Origin: Burkholderia sp. H160
GTDB lineage: Bacteria; Pseudomonadota; Gammaproteobacteria; Burkholderiales; Burkholderiaceae
NCBI GenBank assembly: GCA_000173575.1
Contig: ABYL01000060.1
Coordinates: forward strand, 1-41,253
DNA: 41,253 bases
Reading direction: 5' to 3'
Part shown: positions 8,959 to 17,330 of the stretch, piece after piece
How positions within the stretch are numbered: position 1 is the stretch's first letter
Layout: every line of letters begins with the position of its first letter
Translations under genes and position numbers: made by a program
The notes under the pieces: model-generated
Databases searched by the model: none
The model's input: the letters and a program-made list of their open reading frames with translations, nothing else
What the model was told of the DNA's origin: nothing

Positions 8959-10506
8959 ATGTGCGGCATCGTAGGCGTAGTTTCCCACTCTCCGGTCAAC
9001 CAGCTGATCTATGACAGCCTGCTGCTGCTGCAGCACCGCGGTCAGGACGCCGCCGGCATCGCAACCGCGAACGGCAGCAATTTCCACATGCACAAGGCCA
9101 ACGGCATGGTGCGCGACGTGTTCCGCACGCGCAACATGCGCAGCCTGCCGGGCACGACGGGCATCGGCCAGGTCCGTTACCCGACCGCCGGTTCGGCATC
9201 GAGCGAAGAAGAAGCGCAGCCGTTCTACGTGAACGCGCCGTTCGGCATCATCCTCGCGCACAACGGCAACCTGACCAACTGGCAGCAGCTGAAAGATGAG
9301 ATGTTCCGCATCGATCGCCGCCACGTGAACACCAATTCCGATACCGAAGTGCTGCTCAACGTGCTCGCGCACGAACTGCAACTGTCGAGTTCGGGTCTGC
9401 AGCTCGATCCGGCCGCGCTGTTCAAGGCGGTGTCGGGCGTGCATCGGCGGGTGCGCGGCTCGTACGCGATCGTTTCGCTGATCGCCGGCTACGGCCTGCT
9501 CGGTTTCCGCGACCCGTTCGGTATCCGTCCGCTGTGCCTCGGCAAGCAGGAAACGGCTGACGGCGTCGAGTGGATGCTGGCCTCGGAATCGGTGGCGATC
9601 GAAGGTGTCGGTTTCGAGTTCGTGCGCGACGTGCAGCCGGGCGAGGCGATTTTCATCGACACCGAAGGCCAGCTGCATTCGCAGCAGTGCGCGACGAGCC
9701 CAAGCCTGAACCCCTGCATCTTCGAACTCGTGTATCTCGCGCGTCCGGATTCGGTGCTCGACGGCGTGCCGGTCTACAACGTGCGTCTGCGCATGGGCGA
9801 CTACCTCGCCGAAAAGATCAAGCGCGAGCTGCCCGACGTCGCGATCGACGTGGTGATGCCGATTCCCGATTCGTCGCGCCCGGCCGCGATGCAGGTCGCA
9901 AAGAAGCTCGGCGTCGAGTATCGCGAGGGCTTCTTCAAGAATCGCTATGTAGGCCGTACCTTCATCATGCCGGGTCAGGCGGTGCGCAAGAAGTCGGTGC
10001 GCCAGAAGCTGAACGCGATGACCATCGAGTTCAAGGGCAAGAACGTGCTGATCGTCGACGACTCGATCGTGCGCGGCACGACGTCGCACGAAATCGTGCA
10101 GATGGCGCGCGATGCGGGCGCGAACAAGGTGATATTCGCGTCGGCGGCGCCGCCGGTGAAATTCCCGAACGTCTACGGCATCGACATGCCGACGCGCGGC
10201 GAACTGGTTGCGCACGGCCGCACGGACGAGGAAGTCGCGCGCATGATCGGCGCGGATCACCTCGTGTATCAGGACGTCGATGCGCTGAAGCAGGCGGTAC
10301 GTGACATCAACCCGGCGTTGAAGGAGTTCGAAGCTTCCTGCTTCGACGGCAACTATGTGACCGGCGATATCACGACCGAATACCTCGACCGCATCGAAAG
10401 CGCGCGTCTCGCACCGTCGTCGCAATCAGACCGTGACGCTGCAAGCGAAGCGATCGACGGTGGCGCGGCGCGTTCGCAGCTGCATCTGCAACTGTCGGTC
10501 GGCTGA
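8959..10506 (+). CDS. purF: Amidophosphoribosyltransferase
   Basis: First step of purine synthesis: PRPP plus glutamine to phosphoribosylamine. It has 515 residues. The start is at ATG 8959 so that the nucleophile C2 (MCGIVGVV) is exposed after Met removal, which fixes the start choice. A TGAAGGAC ribosome binding site lies just upstream. The N-terminal Ntn glutaminase domain (LLQHRGQDAAG, LAHNGNLTN) is followed by the phosphoribosyltransferase domain with the PRPP loop VLIVDDSIVRGTTS (D367-D368). It matches the E. coli-type enzyme without the cleaved propeptide and Fe-S cysteine pattern of the Bacillus type. An 88-bp gap separates it from cvpA, and an intrinsic terminator follows. Confidence 0.97.
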   Translation: MCGIVGVVSHSPVNQLIYDSLLLLQHRGQDAAGIATANGSNFHMHKANGMVRDVFRTRNMRSLPGTTGIGQVRYPTAGSASSEEEAQPFYVNAPFGIILAHNGNLTNWQQLKDEMFRIDRRHVNTNSDTEVLLNVLAHELQLSSSGLQLDPAALFKAVSGVHRRVRGSYAIVSLIAGYGLLGFRDPFGIRPLCLGKQETADGVEWMLASESVAIEGVGFEFVRDVQPGEAIFIDTEGQLHSQQCATSPSLNPCIFELVYLARPDSVLDGVPVYNVRLRMGDYLAEKIKRELPDVAIDVVMPIPDSSRPAAMQVAKKLGVEYREGFFKNRYVGRTFIMPGQAVRKKSVRQKLNAMTIEFKGKNVLIVDDSIVRGTTSHEIVQMARDAGANKVIFASAAPPVKFPNVYGIDMPTRGELVAHGRTDEEVARMIGADHLVYQDVDALKQAVRDINPALKEFEASCFDGNYVTGDITTEYLDRIESARLAPSSQSDRDAASEAIDGGAARSQLHLQLSVG

Positions 10507-10564
10507 GCGCACAGAAGGGCGGAAAGCCACGATCATCCGCCCTGGCTCCAGTCTCCCCTCCATG

Positions 10565-10598
10565 AAGCCCGCTTATGCCGACGCAGAAGCGGGCTTTT
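10565..10598 (+). terminator. Intrinsic terminator after purF
   Basis: AAGCCCGCTT (10565-10574) and AAGCGGGCTT (10587-10596) form a perfect 10-bp stem with a 12-nt loop, running into TTTT. This is a well-formed rho-independent terminator located between purF and the metZ remnant. Confidence 0.85.
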
Positions 10599-10671
10599 CC
10601 GTTGCTACCGGCATGTTGCTGCAATACGTCGCCACCGAGGCAGTTGCGGACCCTTGGAGACCAGAACCAAC

Positions 10672-10838
10672 ATGGACGCCCCCCTGAACTTCGGCTTCGA
10701 CACGCTGGCCGTCCGCTCGGGCACCGCGCGCAGCGGCGGGTATCAGCGAAGGTCTGATCCGGATTGCGGCGGGACTTGAAAAGACTTGAAAACGCCGGCG
10801 ATATTCGCGCCGATCTGCAGCGTGGGCTCGAAGGCTGA
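10672..10838 (+). pseudogene. metZ: metZ (O-succinylhomoserine sulfhydrylase) remnant with a large internal deletion
   Basis: Reading from the ATG at 10672 (good GGAG upstream at about 10654) gives MDAPLNFGFDTLAVRSGTARS, the standard MetZ N-terminus, then abruptly unrelated residues and a stop at 10777-10779. In a second frame, 10730-10780 reads AAAGISEGLIRIAAGLE, the standard C-terminus of this PLP enzyme. After removing one copy of a 10-bp tandem duplication (GACTTGAAAA, 10773-10782 and 10783-10792) it continues ENAGDIRADLQRGLEG to a stop at 10836-10838. The two ends of a ~1.2-kb gene are therefore fused, with roughly 340 codons missing, including the PLP lysine. The position directly after purF matches intact metZ in related genomes. 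It cannot make a working enzyme. Confidence 0.88.
10773..10792 (+). repeat. 10-bp tandem duplication in the metZ remnant
   Basis: GACTTGAAAA occurs twice in direct succession. Deleting one copy restores the expected MetZ C-terminal frame (GLE-NAGDIRADL), so this is a recent duplication that frameshifts the remnant. Confidence 0.85.
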
Positions 10839-10839
10839 T

Positions 10840-11628
10840 TCAGTTTCGCAACGCGCGCCACTGCCCGGGCGCTAGCCCAAACCGTCGCGTAAACGCGTGC
10901 GTGTAAGCGCTCTGGTCGCCGAAGCCGATGTCGAGTGCGATATCGGTCAACGAAAGACGCGGGTCCGCTAGCAGCGTGACCGACGTGTCGAGCCGCAGCC
11001 GCTGCAAATAGCGATGTGGTGTCTCGCCGAACGCATCGATAAACAGTTGATGAAAACGCCGCATTCCGAAGCCGCAGTGCGCGGCGAGGTCCGCGATCCG
11101 CAGCGGCTCTGACAGATGCGCACGCAGCCAGCGGTCGATGCGCGCGAAATCGAGCCCCACGCTGTTCGCCTGCGCGCCGGCGAGCGTGCCGGCATCGGCG
11201 ACAAGCGCGGCGCCCAGACGCGCCGCGGCATCCCAATGGAAGCGGCGGTGATCGAAGGCATCAGCTTGCGCTTCGTCCACTTCGTGCGCCGCATGCGCGG
11301 CGATCCGATGCACGAGCTGCGCGAGCGATGCATCGACAGTGACCGCCCGCGCGCGCTCGAACAGCCGCTCGGGCACTGCCAGCGACACCGCCGGCAAATC
11401 GAGCACGAGCTGCCGGTTGGCGCCGACGCCTGCGTAGTCGTGGCGCGCGCCGGCCGGGATCAGCCAGGCGGAGCCGGCGTCGATCTGTTGCGCGACGCCG
11501 TCTACCGCCATTACCATCGCGCCGTCGAGCCCGAGCACGACCTGGTGAAAGTCGTGCACGTCCGACGCTTCGATCGCGCCGTAGCAGCGCAGCGAAACGT
11601 TAGGAGCGGTGACGGCGGCGTGGTTCAT
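10840..11628 (-). CDS. AraC-family transcriptional regulator
   Basis: A 262-residue protein from the ATG at 11628. The N-terminal cupin-like sensing region contains the segment GSAWLIPAGARHDYAG typical of AraC beta-barrels. The C-terminal ~100 residues carry two helix-turn-helix motifs: LRIADLAAHCGFGMRRFHQLF and LSLTDIALDIGFGDQSAYTHAF, ending FGLAPGQWRALRN. A longer start at 11688 would run into the upstream FKBP gene, so the shorter start is preferred. It begins 19 bp after the FKBP stop on the same strand, so the two are probably co-transcribed. Its stop lies 1 bp from the convergent metZ remnant. The effector and targets cannot be read from the sequence. Confidence 0.9.
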   Translation of the reverse strand: MNHAAVTAPNVSLRCYGAIEASDVHDFHQVVLGLDGAMVMAVDGVAQQIDAGSAWLIPAGARHDYAGVGANRQLVLDLPAVSLAVPERLFERARAVTVDASLAQLVHRIAAHAAHEVDEAQADAFDHRRFHWDAAARLGAALVADAGTLAGAQANSVGLDFARIDRWLRAHLSEPLRIADLAAHCGFGMRRFHQLFIDAFGETPHRYLQRLRLDTSVTLLADPRLSLTDIALDIGFGDQSAYTHAFTRRFGLAPGQWRALRN

Positions 11629-11647
11629 GACAACACTCAGGTGTAAC

Positions 11648-11989
11648 TCAGACTGCGAGCAGCTCGACTTCGAACACGAGCGTCGCATTCGGCGGAATCA
11701 CGCCGCCCGCGCCGCGTACGCCGTAGCCGAGTTGCGGCGGAATGGTCAGCTTGCGCTTGCCGCCGACCTTCATGCCTTGCACACCTTCGTCCCAGCCCTT
11801 GATGACCATGCCGCCGGCCAGCACGAACGCGAACGGGTCATTGCGGTCCTTGCTCGAATCGAACTTCTGGCCGTCGGTCAGCCAGCCCGTGTAGTGCACG
11901 GTCACGGTCTTGCCTGCCACGGCTTCGGCGCCGGTGCCTTCCACGAGGTCTTCGTATTTCAGGCCGGATTCGGTCGTCACAGTCGACAT
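11648..11989 (-). CDS. FKBP-type peptidyl-prolyl cis-trans isomerase
   Basis: A 113-residue single-domain FKBP with no signal peptide, so probably cytoplasmic. The fold-defining segments are [18 protein letters not shown], the active-site [20 protein letters not shown] and the C-terminal [22 protein letters not shown]. It accelerates cis-trans isomerisation of prolyl bonds. The ATG at 11989 has a strong AGGAG 6 nt upstream. It leads a two-gene unit with the AraC regulator and diverges from the histidine-kinase-like gene across a 204-bp gap. Confidence 0.95.
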   Translation of the reverse strand: MSTVTTESGLKYEDLVEGTGAEAVAGKTVTVHYTGWLTDGQKFDSSKDRNDPFAFVLAGGMVIKGWDEGVQGMKVGGKRKLTIPPQLGYGVRGAGGVIPPNATLVFEVELLAV

Positions 11990-12143
11990 GCGTTACTCCT
12001 CAAATAAAAACGTGAAACCGACATTGTAGGCGCGTTGCCGCCGATCGCCGAGTCTAGCCGGGTCTCAGCGGGCCTGGAGCGTGGCATGCGGATTGCATCG
12101 CGCCTCGCTGTATGGCCAGACTGGCCGGCCCTGACGGGATGCC

Positions 12144-12149
12144 TATAAT
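12144..12149 (+). promoter_or_regulatory. Likely -10 element (TATAAT) of the kinase-like gene
   Basis: A perfect TATAAT lies 45 bp before the GTG start of the downstream gene, in the divergent FKBP/kinase gap. The expected -35 position (about 12121-12126, CTGGCC) is a poor match, so the promoter may need an activator. Confidence 0.45.
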
Positions 12150-12193
12150 GAGGCTTCCTTCCCACACCCAGCACTGCCTGAGAGGACTCCATC

Positions 12194-13015
12194 GTGACAC
12201 CGTCACCCACAGGGACTGCTGGCACCCAGCCGGCATCCGCCGGCTTCGTCATCTCCGAACGTAGCGCGCTTCTGAGCGCGGAAACCGCGTTGTTCATGCG
12301 CGATCATGTGCTGTCGCTGGTGTCGCACGACCTGCGCGGTCCGTTGAATGCGATTCACAGCTGGGCGTATGTGCTCGAGCGCAAGCTCGACGCGAACGAT
12401 CCCAACTCGCAGCGCGCGATCGCCGGCATCCGCAGTGGCGTCGATCAGCAGGTGAAGCTACTCGAAACGATCGTCGACGCGACGCGCGCCGAAACGAAAT
12501 CGTTTGCGATCACGTGCGAACCCTTTCCGTTGCATCCGCTGCTCGACGAAACCGTCGAGGAAGTCCGCACCGGCCTCGCCCGCGCACGTGGAGTCGAAGT
12601 CCGGCTCGACTCGCAGCTCGCCACCGAGCAATTGAACGGCGATCGCGGGCGCCTCGCCGCCGCGCTGTGGCTGATGCTGACGTTCGCCGTCGAAGCGAGC
12701 GCGCGGGGCACCGAGGTCGCACTGGCCGCGCGCGCGGACAACGGCACATGGCACGCGAGCGTCACCTACGAACCGAACGATGCGGCGTTGAACGACGCCG
12801 CGCTGCCGCACGTGCTTGAAGCGTTCGCGCGCAAGCAGTCCGGCGAGCCGCGCGAGGCGAAGCGCATCGCGTGGGTGTTCGCGTTGTGCAAGCGCGTCGC
12901 GGAGGCGCACGGCGGCAGCTTCGAGCAAAGCGATGCGACGCAGGCGGACAGCGTCACGGCGACCCGCGCCACGCTCGTGCTGCGCGTGCCGTTTAGCGCG
13001 GCGGCGCCGAAATGA
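12194..13015 (+). CDS. Histidine-kinase-like protein with degenerate ATPase domain
   Basis: A 273-residue soluble protein with no membrane segment. The dimerisation/phosphoacceptor (HisKA) region is intact, with H45 in SLVSHDLRGPLNAI. The C-terminal region aligns in order with HATPase domains: RLAAALWLMLTFAVEAS at the N-box, PHVLEAFARK at the F-box, AKRIAWVFALCKRVAEAHGG at the G2 helix. The key residues are gone, however: the N-box Asn is replaced (TFA instead of SNA), no DxGxG G1 motif exists (EPNDAALND there), and the G2 glycines read RIAWVF. It may therefore not bind ATP. No response regulator is adjacent. The start is a GTG with GAGAGGA upstream. Confidence 0.82.
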   Translation: MTPSPTGTAGTQPASAGFVISERSALLSAETALFMRDHVLSLVSHDLRGPLNAIHSWAYVLERKLDANDPNSQRAIAGIRSGVDQQVKLLETIVDATRAETKSFAITCEPFPLHPLLDETVEEVRTGLARARGVEVRLDSQLATEQLNGDRGRLAAALWLMLTFAVEASARGTEVALAARADNGTWHASVTYEPNDAALNDAALPHVLEAFARKQSGEPREAKRIAWVFALCKRVAEAHGGSFEQSDATQADSVTATRATLVLRVPFSAAAPK

Positions 13016-13071
13016 GCGCCGCACGCGGATGCGTTAGCGCGCGATAAACATTTCAGTGAGCTTTCAGCCTC

Positions 13072-13077
13072 TATACT
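13072..13077 (+). promoter_or_regulatory. Likely -10 element (TATACT) of the CNNM/CBS gene
   Basis: TATACT lies about 30 bp before the preferred TTG start at 13107. A recognisable -35 is lacking (CATTTC region at 13049). The position would put transcription start near 13084, which argues against the alternative TTG start at 13086. Confidence 0.4.
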
Positions 13078-13106
13078 GACAACTTTTGTTGCCGGAGCCC
13101 TTCGCT

Positions 13107-14450
13107 TTGATCCAGGTTGTCGCCCTTATCGGTGCATTGTTTCTGGTTGCCCTCAACGGCTTTTTCGTCGCGGCCGAATTCGGCCTGGTCAAACTGCGGC
13201 AGACCCGCGTGCAAAGCCTCGCCACCCAGCATGGCATGCGCGGACGTCTGCTCGCGAAGGTGCACGGACAGCTCGACGCCTACCTGTCGGCGTGTCAGCT
13301 TGGCATCACGCTCGCATCGCTCGGGCTCGGCTGGATCGGCGAACCCGCATTCGCGCAACTACTGACGCCGCTTTTCACCTTGATCGGCGTCGACTCGGAG
13401 CGGCTGATCCACGGCATTTCGCTGGTCTTCGCGTTCTCGTGCATTTCGTTCCTGCATATCGTGGTCGGCGAACTCGCGCCGAAGTCGCTCGCGATTCGCG
13501 AGGCGGAAAAGATTTCGCTGTGGGCCGCGACACCGCTGTACGGTTTCTACTGGGTGATGTACCCGGCCATCTGGGTGCTCAACACCAGCGCGAACACGGT
13601 GCTGAAGGCCGCTGGCCTCGATAGCGAGCACGGTCACGACTCGCATTACTCCACCGAAGAACTGAAGCTGATCCTGCGCGGCCGCCGCGCGAACGTCGCG
13701 AGCGAACTGAGCGCGCCGCCCGGCGCGTACAGCCAGGACGAATGGAACACGATCGCGCATTCGCTCGATTTTTCGCGCATGACCGTCTCGGACCTGATGC
13801 GGCCGTCGCATGAAATGGTCGGCCTGCGGCGCGACCTGCCATTGCGCGACAACATGCAGGTGGTCGCGCGGCATCGTTTTAGCCGCTATCCGCTGTTCGA
13901 GGATGCATCGGGCGAGCGCGTGGCCGGCATGATCCATCTGAAGGACTTACTGCTCGCGCGCCACGCGGGCAGCACGCTCGACGACCTGTCGCGCTACGTG
14001 CGGCCCGTGCAGTACGTGAAGCCCGACATGCCGGCGCTGGCGCTATTCCGGCGCTTTCGCAAGGGCGCGCCGCACTTCGCGCTGGTCGGCCACAAGAACG
14101 CGAAGCCGATTGGCTTCCTGACGCTCGACAACCTGCTCGGCGCGCTGGTCGGGCAGATCCACGACGAATTCCGTCAGGGCGACGCCGATTGGACGCGCAT
14201 GGACGACGGCACGCTGATGGGCAAGGGCAGCTTGCCGGTGGTGTCGCTCGAACGCGCGCTTGGTATCGACATCGACGAGGGCAAGGCCGAATCGGTCGGC
14301 GGCCTCGTGATCCAGGCGCTCAACGATCTGCCGGGCGAAGGGCAGCGCGTCGAGTTCGAGGACTTCGACGTCGTGGTCAAGAAGATGAGGGGGCCGCGCA
14401 TCGTGCTCGTGCGCGTGTACCCGAAGGTGTTCGACGACGAAGGCGGCTGA
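13107..14450 (+). CDS. CNNM/CBS-domain membrane protein (HlyC/CorC family)
   Basis: A 447-residue inner-membrane protein. An N-terminal CNNM (DUF21) transmembrane domain of about four hydrophobic segments (IQVVALIGALFLVALNGFFV onward, with the acidic VGELAPKS motif) is followed by a CBS pair (about 195-315, VSDLMRPSHEMVGL ... MIHLKDLL) and a C-terminal CorC/HlyC domain (DDGTLMGKGSLPVVSLERALG...). Relatives are implicated in Mg2+/Co2+ efflux or homeostasis; haemolysin labels are historical. The TTG at 13107 is preferred because GGAG lies 9 nt upstream; a TTG at 13086 would add seven residues. It converges on treY with 6 bp between the stop codons. Confidence 0.88.
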   Translation: MIQVVALIGALFLVALNGFFVAAEFGLVKLRQTRVQSLATQHGMRGRLLAKVHGQLDAYLSACQLGITLASLGLGWIGEPAFAQLLTPLFTLIGVDSERLIHGISLVFAFSCISFLHIVVGELAPKSLAIREAEKISLWAATPLYGFYWVMYPAIWVLNTSANTVLKAAGLDSEHGHDSHYSTEELKLILRGRRANVASELSAPPGAYSQDEWNTIAHSLDFSRMTVSDLMRPSHEMVGLRRDLPLRDNMQVVARHRFSRYPLFEDASGERVAGMIHLKDLLLARHAGSTLDDLSRYVRPVQYVKPDMPALALFRRFRKGAPHFALVGHKNAKPIGFLTLDNLLGALVGQIHDEFRQGDADWTRMDDGTLMGKGSLPVVSLERALGIDIDEGKAESVGGLVIQALNDLPGEGQRVEFEDFDVVVKKMRGPRIVLVRVYPKVFDDEGG

Positions 14451-14458
14451 GCCGCCTT
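14440..14458. terminator. Bidirectional hairpin containing both convergent stop codons
   Basis: AAGGCGGC (14440-14447) pairs with GCCGCCTT (14451-14458) around a 3-nt TGA loop. The loop is the stop codon of the CNNM/CBS gene, and the treY stop (TAA on the minus strand, 14457-14459) overlaps the other foot. The T-tracts are only 2 nt on either strand, so termination may be inefficient or rho-assisted. Confidence 0.5.
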
Positions 14459-17324
14459 AGCTTCGAGGCACCCCATCCTCCACCAGCACCGCGACCGGCA
14501 TCGCGGCGAGCGCGTCGCGCAGAAACAGCAGCCCGTGATCGTCGACTTTCGGTGCGGCGGGGCTCAGCCAGTCGAACAGCGCGCGCGCCGACAGATCGGA
14601 CGGCATTTCGACGGCCGTTTCCGCCCATTGCGCCGGCTCAACGAACGGCAGGTCGCCATGATCGCCAAGCAGCCCCGCCGCCAGCCGGCTGGCAATCACC
14701 ACCGCCCACGCATTGCCATGCCGCCGCGCAAACGCGATCACACTCGACGCATGCGCGCCGCGCACCGTGAGCGGCAGATACGTGCCCTGACTCAGCAGCT
14801 CAGGCAGATGCGCGCGCAATGCCAGCACGCGCTGGATCACCGCGAGCTTCACGCGTCCGTCGCGCCAGTCCGCGAGAAATTCCGACGGCGGCGTTTGTGT
14901 TTGCGGCAGCCACGCCTCGCGTGTCGCGAAATCGACGGGCCGCCGATTGTCTGGATCGACGAGGCTGAAGTCCCATAGCTCGGTGCCCTGATAAAGATCA
15001 GGAATCCCTGGCGAGGCGAGACGCAGCACCGTCTGCTGCAGACTGTTGAGCGTACCCGCGCGACCGATGCGCTCGACGAACGCCGATAGCTCCTTCAGGA
15101 AGCCGTCGCGTCGCTGCGGCGCGAGGATGTCGAACAGGAACTCGCGGCAGCCGGCTTCGTAGGCTTCGTCGGGCGCAAGCCAACTGGTTTGCAGCTTGGC
15201 TTCGCGCAGCGCCTTCAACTGCCATTGCGCGACGCGCTCGGCCAATTTCTTGACACCAGCTTCATCGTCGGAGCGCAGCTTCGGCGGCCAGCAGCCCACC
15301 AGCGTCTGATACAGCATCGCCTCGGCGGCGGGGCCAGGTGCCCACGCGTCGCTCTTGTCCCGGCGCACGCTGCTGATCGGCGTACCGTCGAGTGCGCGCC
15401 GCTGCGGCGCATTCAGCGTCGACCATGCACGCAACGTCGCAGCCCACTCGTCGGCGATCTCGCTGAGCACCGCGAGCCGCGCGCGCACGTCTTCGCCGCG
15501 CTTGTGATCGTGCGTGGCGGTCGCGAGCATGGCATGCGGAAAACGTTGCGCGCGCTCCAGATTGCCCACGTGAAACTGCTCTACCGACAGCGCGAGTTCG
15601 CCCGGGTCCGAGCCGACTTCGTTGCGCGACAGCAGACGGCCGTAGCGATAGCACGCGGTGTCCTCGATCGCCTTGGCGGCGAGCGGCGCGGTCAATTGCG
15701 AAAACAGCGTTTGCGCGCTGCGCCGCGACGAACCCGCATGCGGGGACGGCCCGCCGCTTTGCGCCTGCTGGTGTGACTGCGCGCCGGGACGCGCGGGCGG
15801 CGCGTCTTCGGCGCTGCCGCCGAGCCACGCGTTCACGCACTCGAGCGCCACATGGTCCGAGCGCGGCAGCGAAGCGCGCGCGCTGGCGAGCGCCTGCTCG
15901 AAATAGACGTTGTCGGCGGCGCTGCGCAGGCCGTTCTGCGGGTACATGCGATACACGGGAAAATGCACGACCAGTTCGACCAGCACGCGGCGCAGGGTCG
16001 TGTACGTGAAGTCGCGCGTGCTCAGCGAATCGCGTGCGATCCGATGCAGCGCGCGCGCCGCGCGGTCCATTTCCGCGGGGAGGTTTTCCGCAAGAATCTT
16101 GCGACGCGCGGCCAGCGCTTCGTCGGCGAAACGCTCGCTGCAGCCGGACAGTTCGGCCCAAGTGTGCGCGAGCGGTTCGGCGCCGGCCGGATCGTGCAGC
16201 AGCGCGCCGACGTCGTTCATGAAGTCGTAGCCGGTCGTGCCGTCGACGGGCCAGTCGTCGCGCAACGGCTCGCCACGGCCGAGAATCTTTTCGACCACCA
16301 CGTACGGTGTAGTGTCGCGCAACTCGCTGAGCCGTTGGCGCAAACGCTGGCAGTATTCGCGCGGTTCGGCGAGCCCGTCGACGTGATCGATCCGCAAGCC
16401 GTCGATGAGCCCTTCGCGATAGAGGCGGAAGATCAGCGCATGCACCGCTTCGAACACCTCGGGCCGCTCGACGCGCACGCCGGCGAGCGCCGAGATGTCG
16501 AAGAAGCGTCGCCAGTTCACTTCGTCGGAGGCAGTGCGCCACCACGCGAGCCGGAAATGCTGCCGCTCGAGCAGCCGATGCAGCCGGTCGCGTGTGACCG
16601 GATCGTCGGGCGCATAAGTCTCCAGCACGGATTCGATCGCCGCATTGCCCTCGCGCGCGACGAACTCGCGCAGCGCGTCACGCGCTTCGGCGGCGCGCGG
16701 GTGATCGGCGGGCTGCGTCGTGAGTCCCTCGAAGCGATTGGCGAGCGCGCTCAGATCGGCGCGGTTGGCGCTTTGCAGGATCACCGCGTAGTCAACCGGG
16801 CAGACCGGAAATACGAGCGGACCGTAGCCGATATAAAAGCGTCCGCTCTCGGCCGCGAAATGCAGCCCGATGCGGCCTGCCGCCAGTTCTTCGCCGTACG
16901 ACGCGCCGAGCGTCGGCAGCAGCACCTTGCCCCGCAGCCCGGGATCGGGCGAATGCCAGTCGACGTCGAAATGGCGCGCGTACGCGCTGTGGCGGCCCCA
17001 TTCGAGGATGTCGAGCCACCACGGGTTGCTCGAACTGGCGACGCCCATGTGATTCGACACCATGTCGACGATGAGACCCATGTCGTGCGCGTGCAGCTTG
17101 TCGACGAGGCGCTTCAGACCCGCCTCGCCGCCATACTCTGCGCTGACCTGGGTGTAGTCGACGGTGTCGTAGCCGTGCATCGAGCCGGGCTGGGCCGTCG
17201 TGATCGGCGACGCGTACAGATGGCTGATGCCGAGCGCGGCAAAGTATTCGACGTGCCGCGCGGCGTCATCGAACGTGAAGCCCCGATGGAACTGGAGGCG
17301 CAGAGTGGAGCGTGGGACGGTCAT
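14457..17324 (-). CDS. treY: Maltooligosyl trehalose synthase
   Basis: GH13 enzyme that isomerises the reducing-end alpha-1,4 linkage of a glucan chain to alpha,alpha-1,1, making maltooligosyl-trehalose for TreZ. It has 955 residues. The N-terminus STLRLQFHRGFTFDDAARHV and SNHMGV region are typical. The nucleophile is D313 in GLRIDHVDGLAEPREY and the acid/base E345 is in VVVEKILGRGEPL. ATHDHKRGED and SPGIPDLYQGTELWDFSLVDPDNRR follow. An Ala/Pro/Gln/Ser-rich insert of about 35 residues (around 520-560) precedes the APLAAKAIEDTACYRYGRLLSRNEVG block; it is probably a surface loop. It starts 6 bp after the malQ stop, so it is last in the treZ-malQ-treY run. Confidence 0.96.
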   Translation of the reverse strand: MTVPRSTLRLQFHRGFTFDDAARHVEYFAALGISHLYASPITTAQPGSMHGYDTVDYTQVSAEYGGEAGLKRLVDKLHAHDMGLIVDMVSNHMGVASSSNPWWLDILEWGRHSAYARHFDVDWHSPDPGLRGKVLLPTLGASYGEELAAGRIGLHFAAESGRFYIGYGPLVFPVCPVDYAVILQSANRADLSALANRFEGLTTQPADHPRAAEARDALREFVAREGNAAIESVLETYAPDDPVTRDRLHRLLERQHFRLAWWRTASDEVNWRRFFDISALAGVRVERPEVFEAVHALIFRLYREGLIDGLRIDHVDGLAEPREYCQRLRQRLSELRDTTPYVVVEKILGRGEPLRDDWPVDGTTGYDFMNDVGALLHDPAGAEPLAHTWAELSGCSERFADEALAARRKILAENLPAEMDRAARALHRIARDSLSTRDFTYTTLRRVLVELVVHFPVYRMYPQNGLRSAADNVYFEQALASARASLPRSDHVALECVNAWLGGSAEDAPPARPGAQSHQQAQSGGPSPHAGSSRRSAQTLFSQLTAPLAAKAIEDTACYRYGRLLSRNEVGSDPGELALSVEQFHVGNLERAQRFPHAMLATATHDHKRGEDVRARLAVLSEIADEWAATLRAWSTLNAPQRRALDGTPISSVRRDKSDAWAPGPAAEAMLYQTLVGCWPPKLRSDDEAGVKKLAERVAQWQLKALREAKLQTSWLAPDEAYEAGCREFLFDILAPQRRDGFLKELSAFVERIGRAGTLNSLQQTVLRLASPGIPDLYQGTELWDFSLVDPDNRRPVDFATREAWLPQTQTPPSEFLADWRDGRVKLAVIQRVLALRAHLPELLSQGTYLPLTVRGAHASSVIAFARRHGNAWAVVIASRLAAGLLGDHGDLPFVEPAQWAETAVEMPSDLSARALFDWLSPAAPKVDDHGLLFLRDALAAMPVAVLVEDGVPRS

Positions 17325-17330
17325 GGCGTG

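Noticed and set aside
10433-10687. Small open frame spanning the purF 3' end, terminator and metZ start
   Set aside because: It overlaps purF out of frame and runs through an intrinsic terminator; no start signals.
15630-15790. Low-complexity stretch in treY as a possible frameshift or insertion scar
   Set aside because: The frame continues cleanly into conserved TreY motifs on both sides, so it is a variable surface loop.
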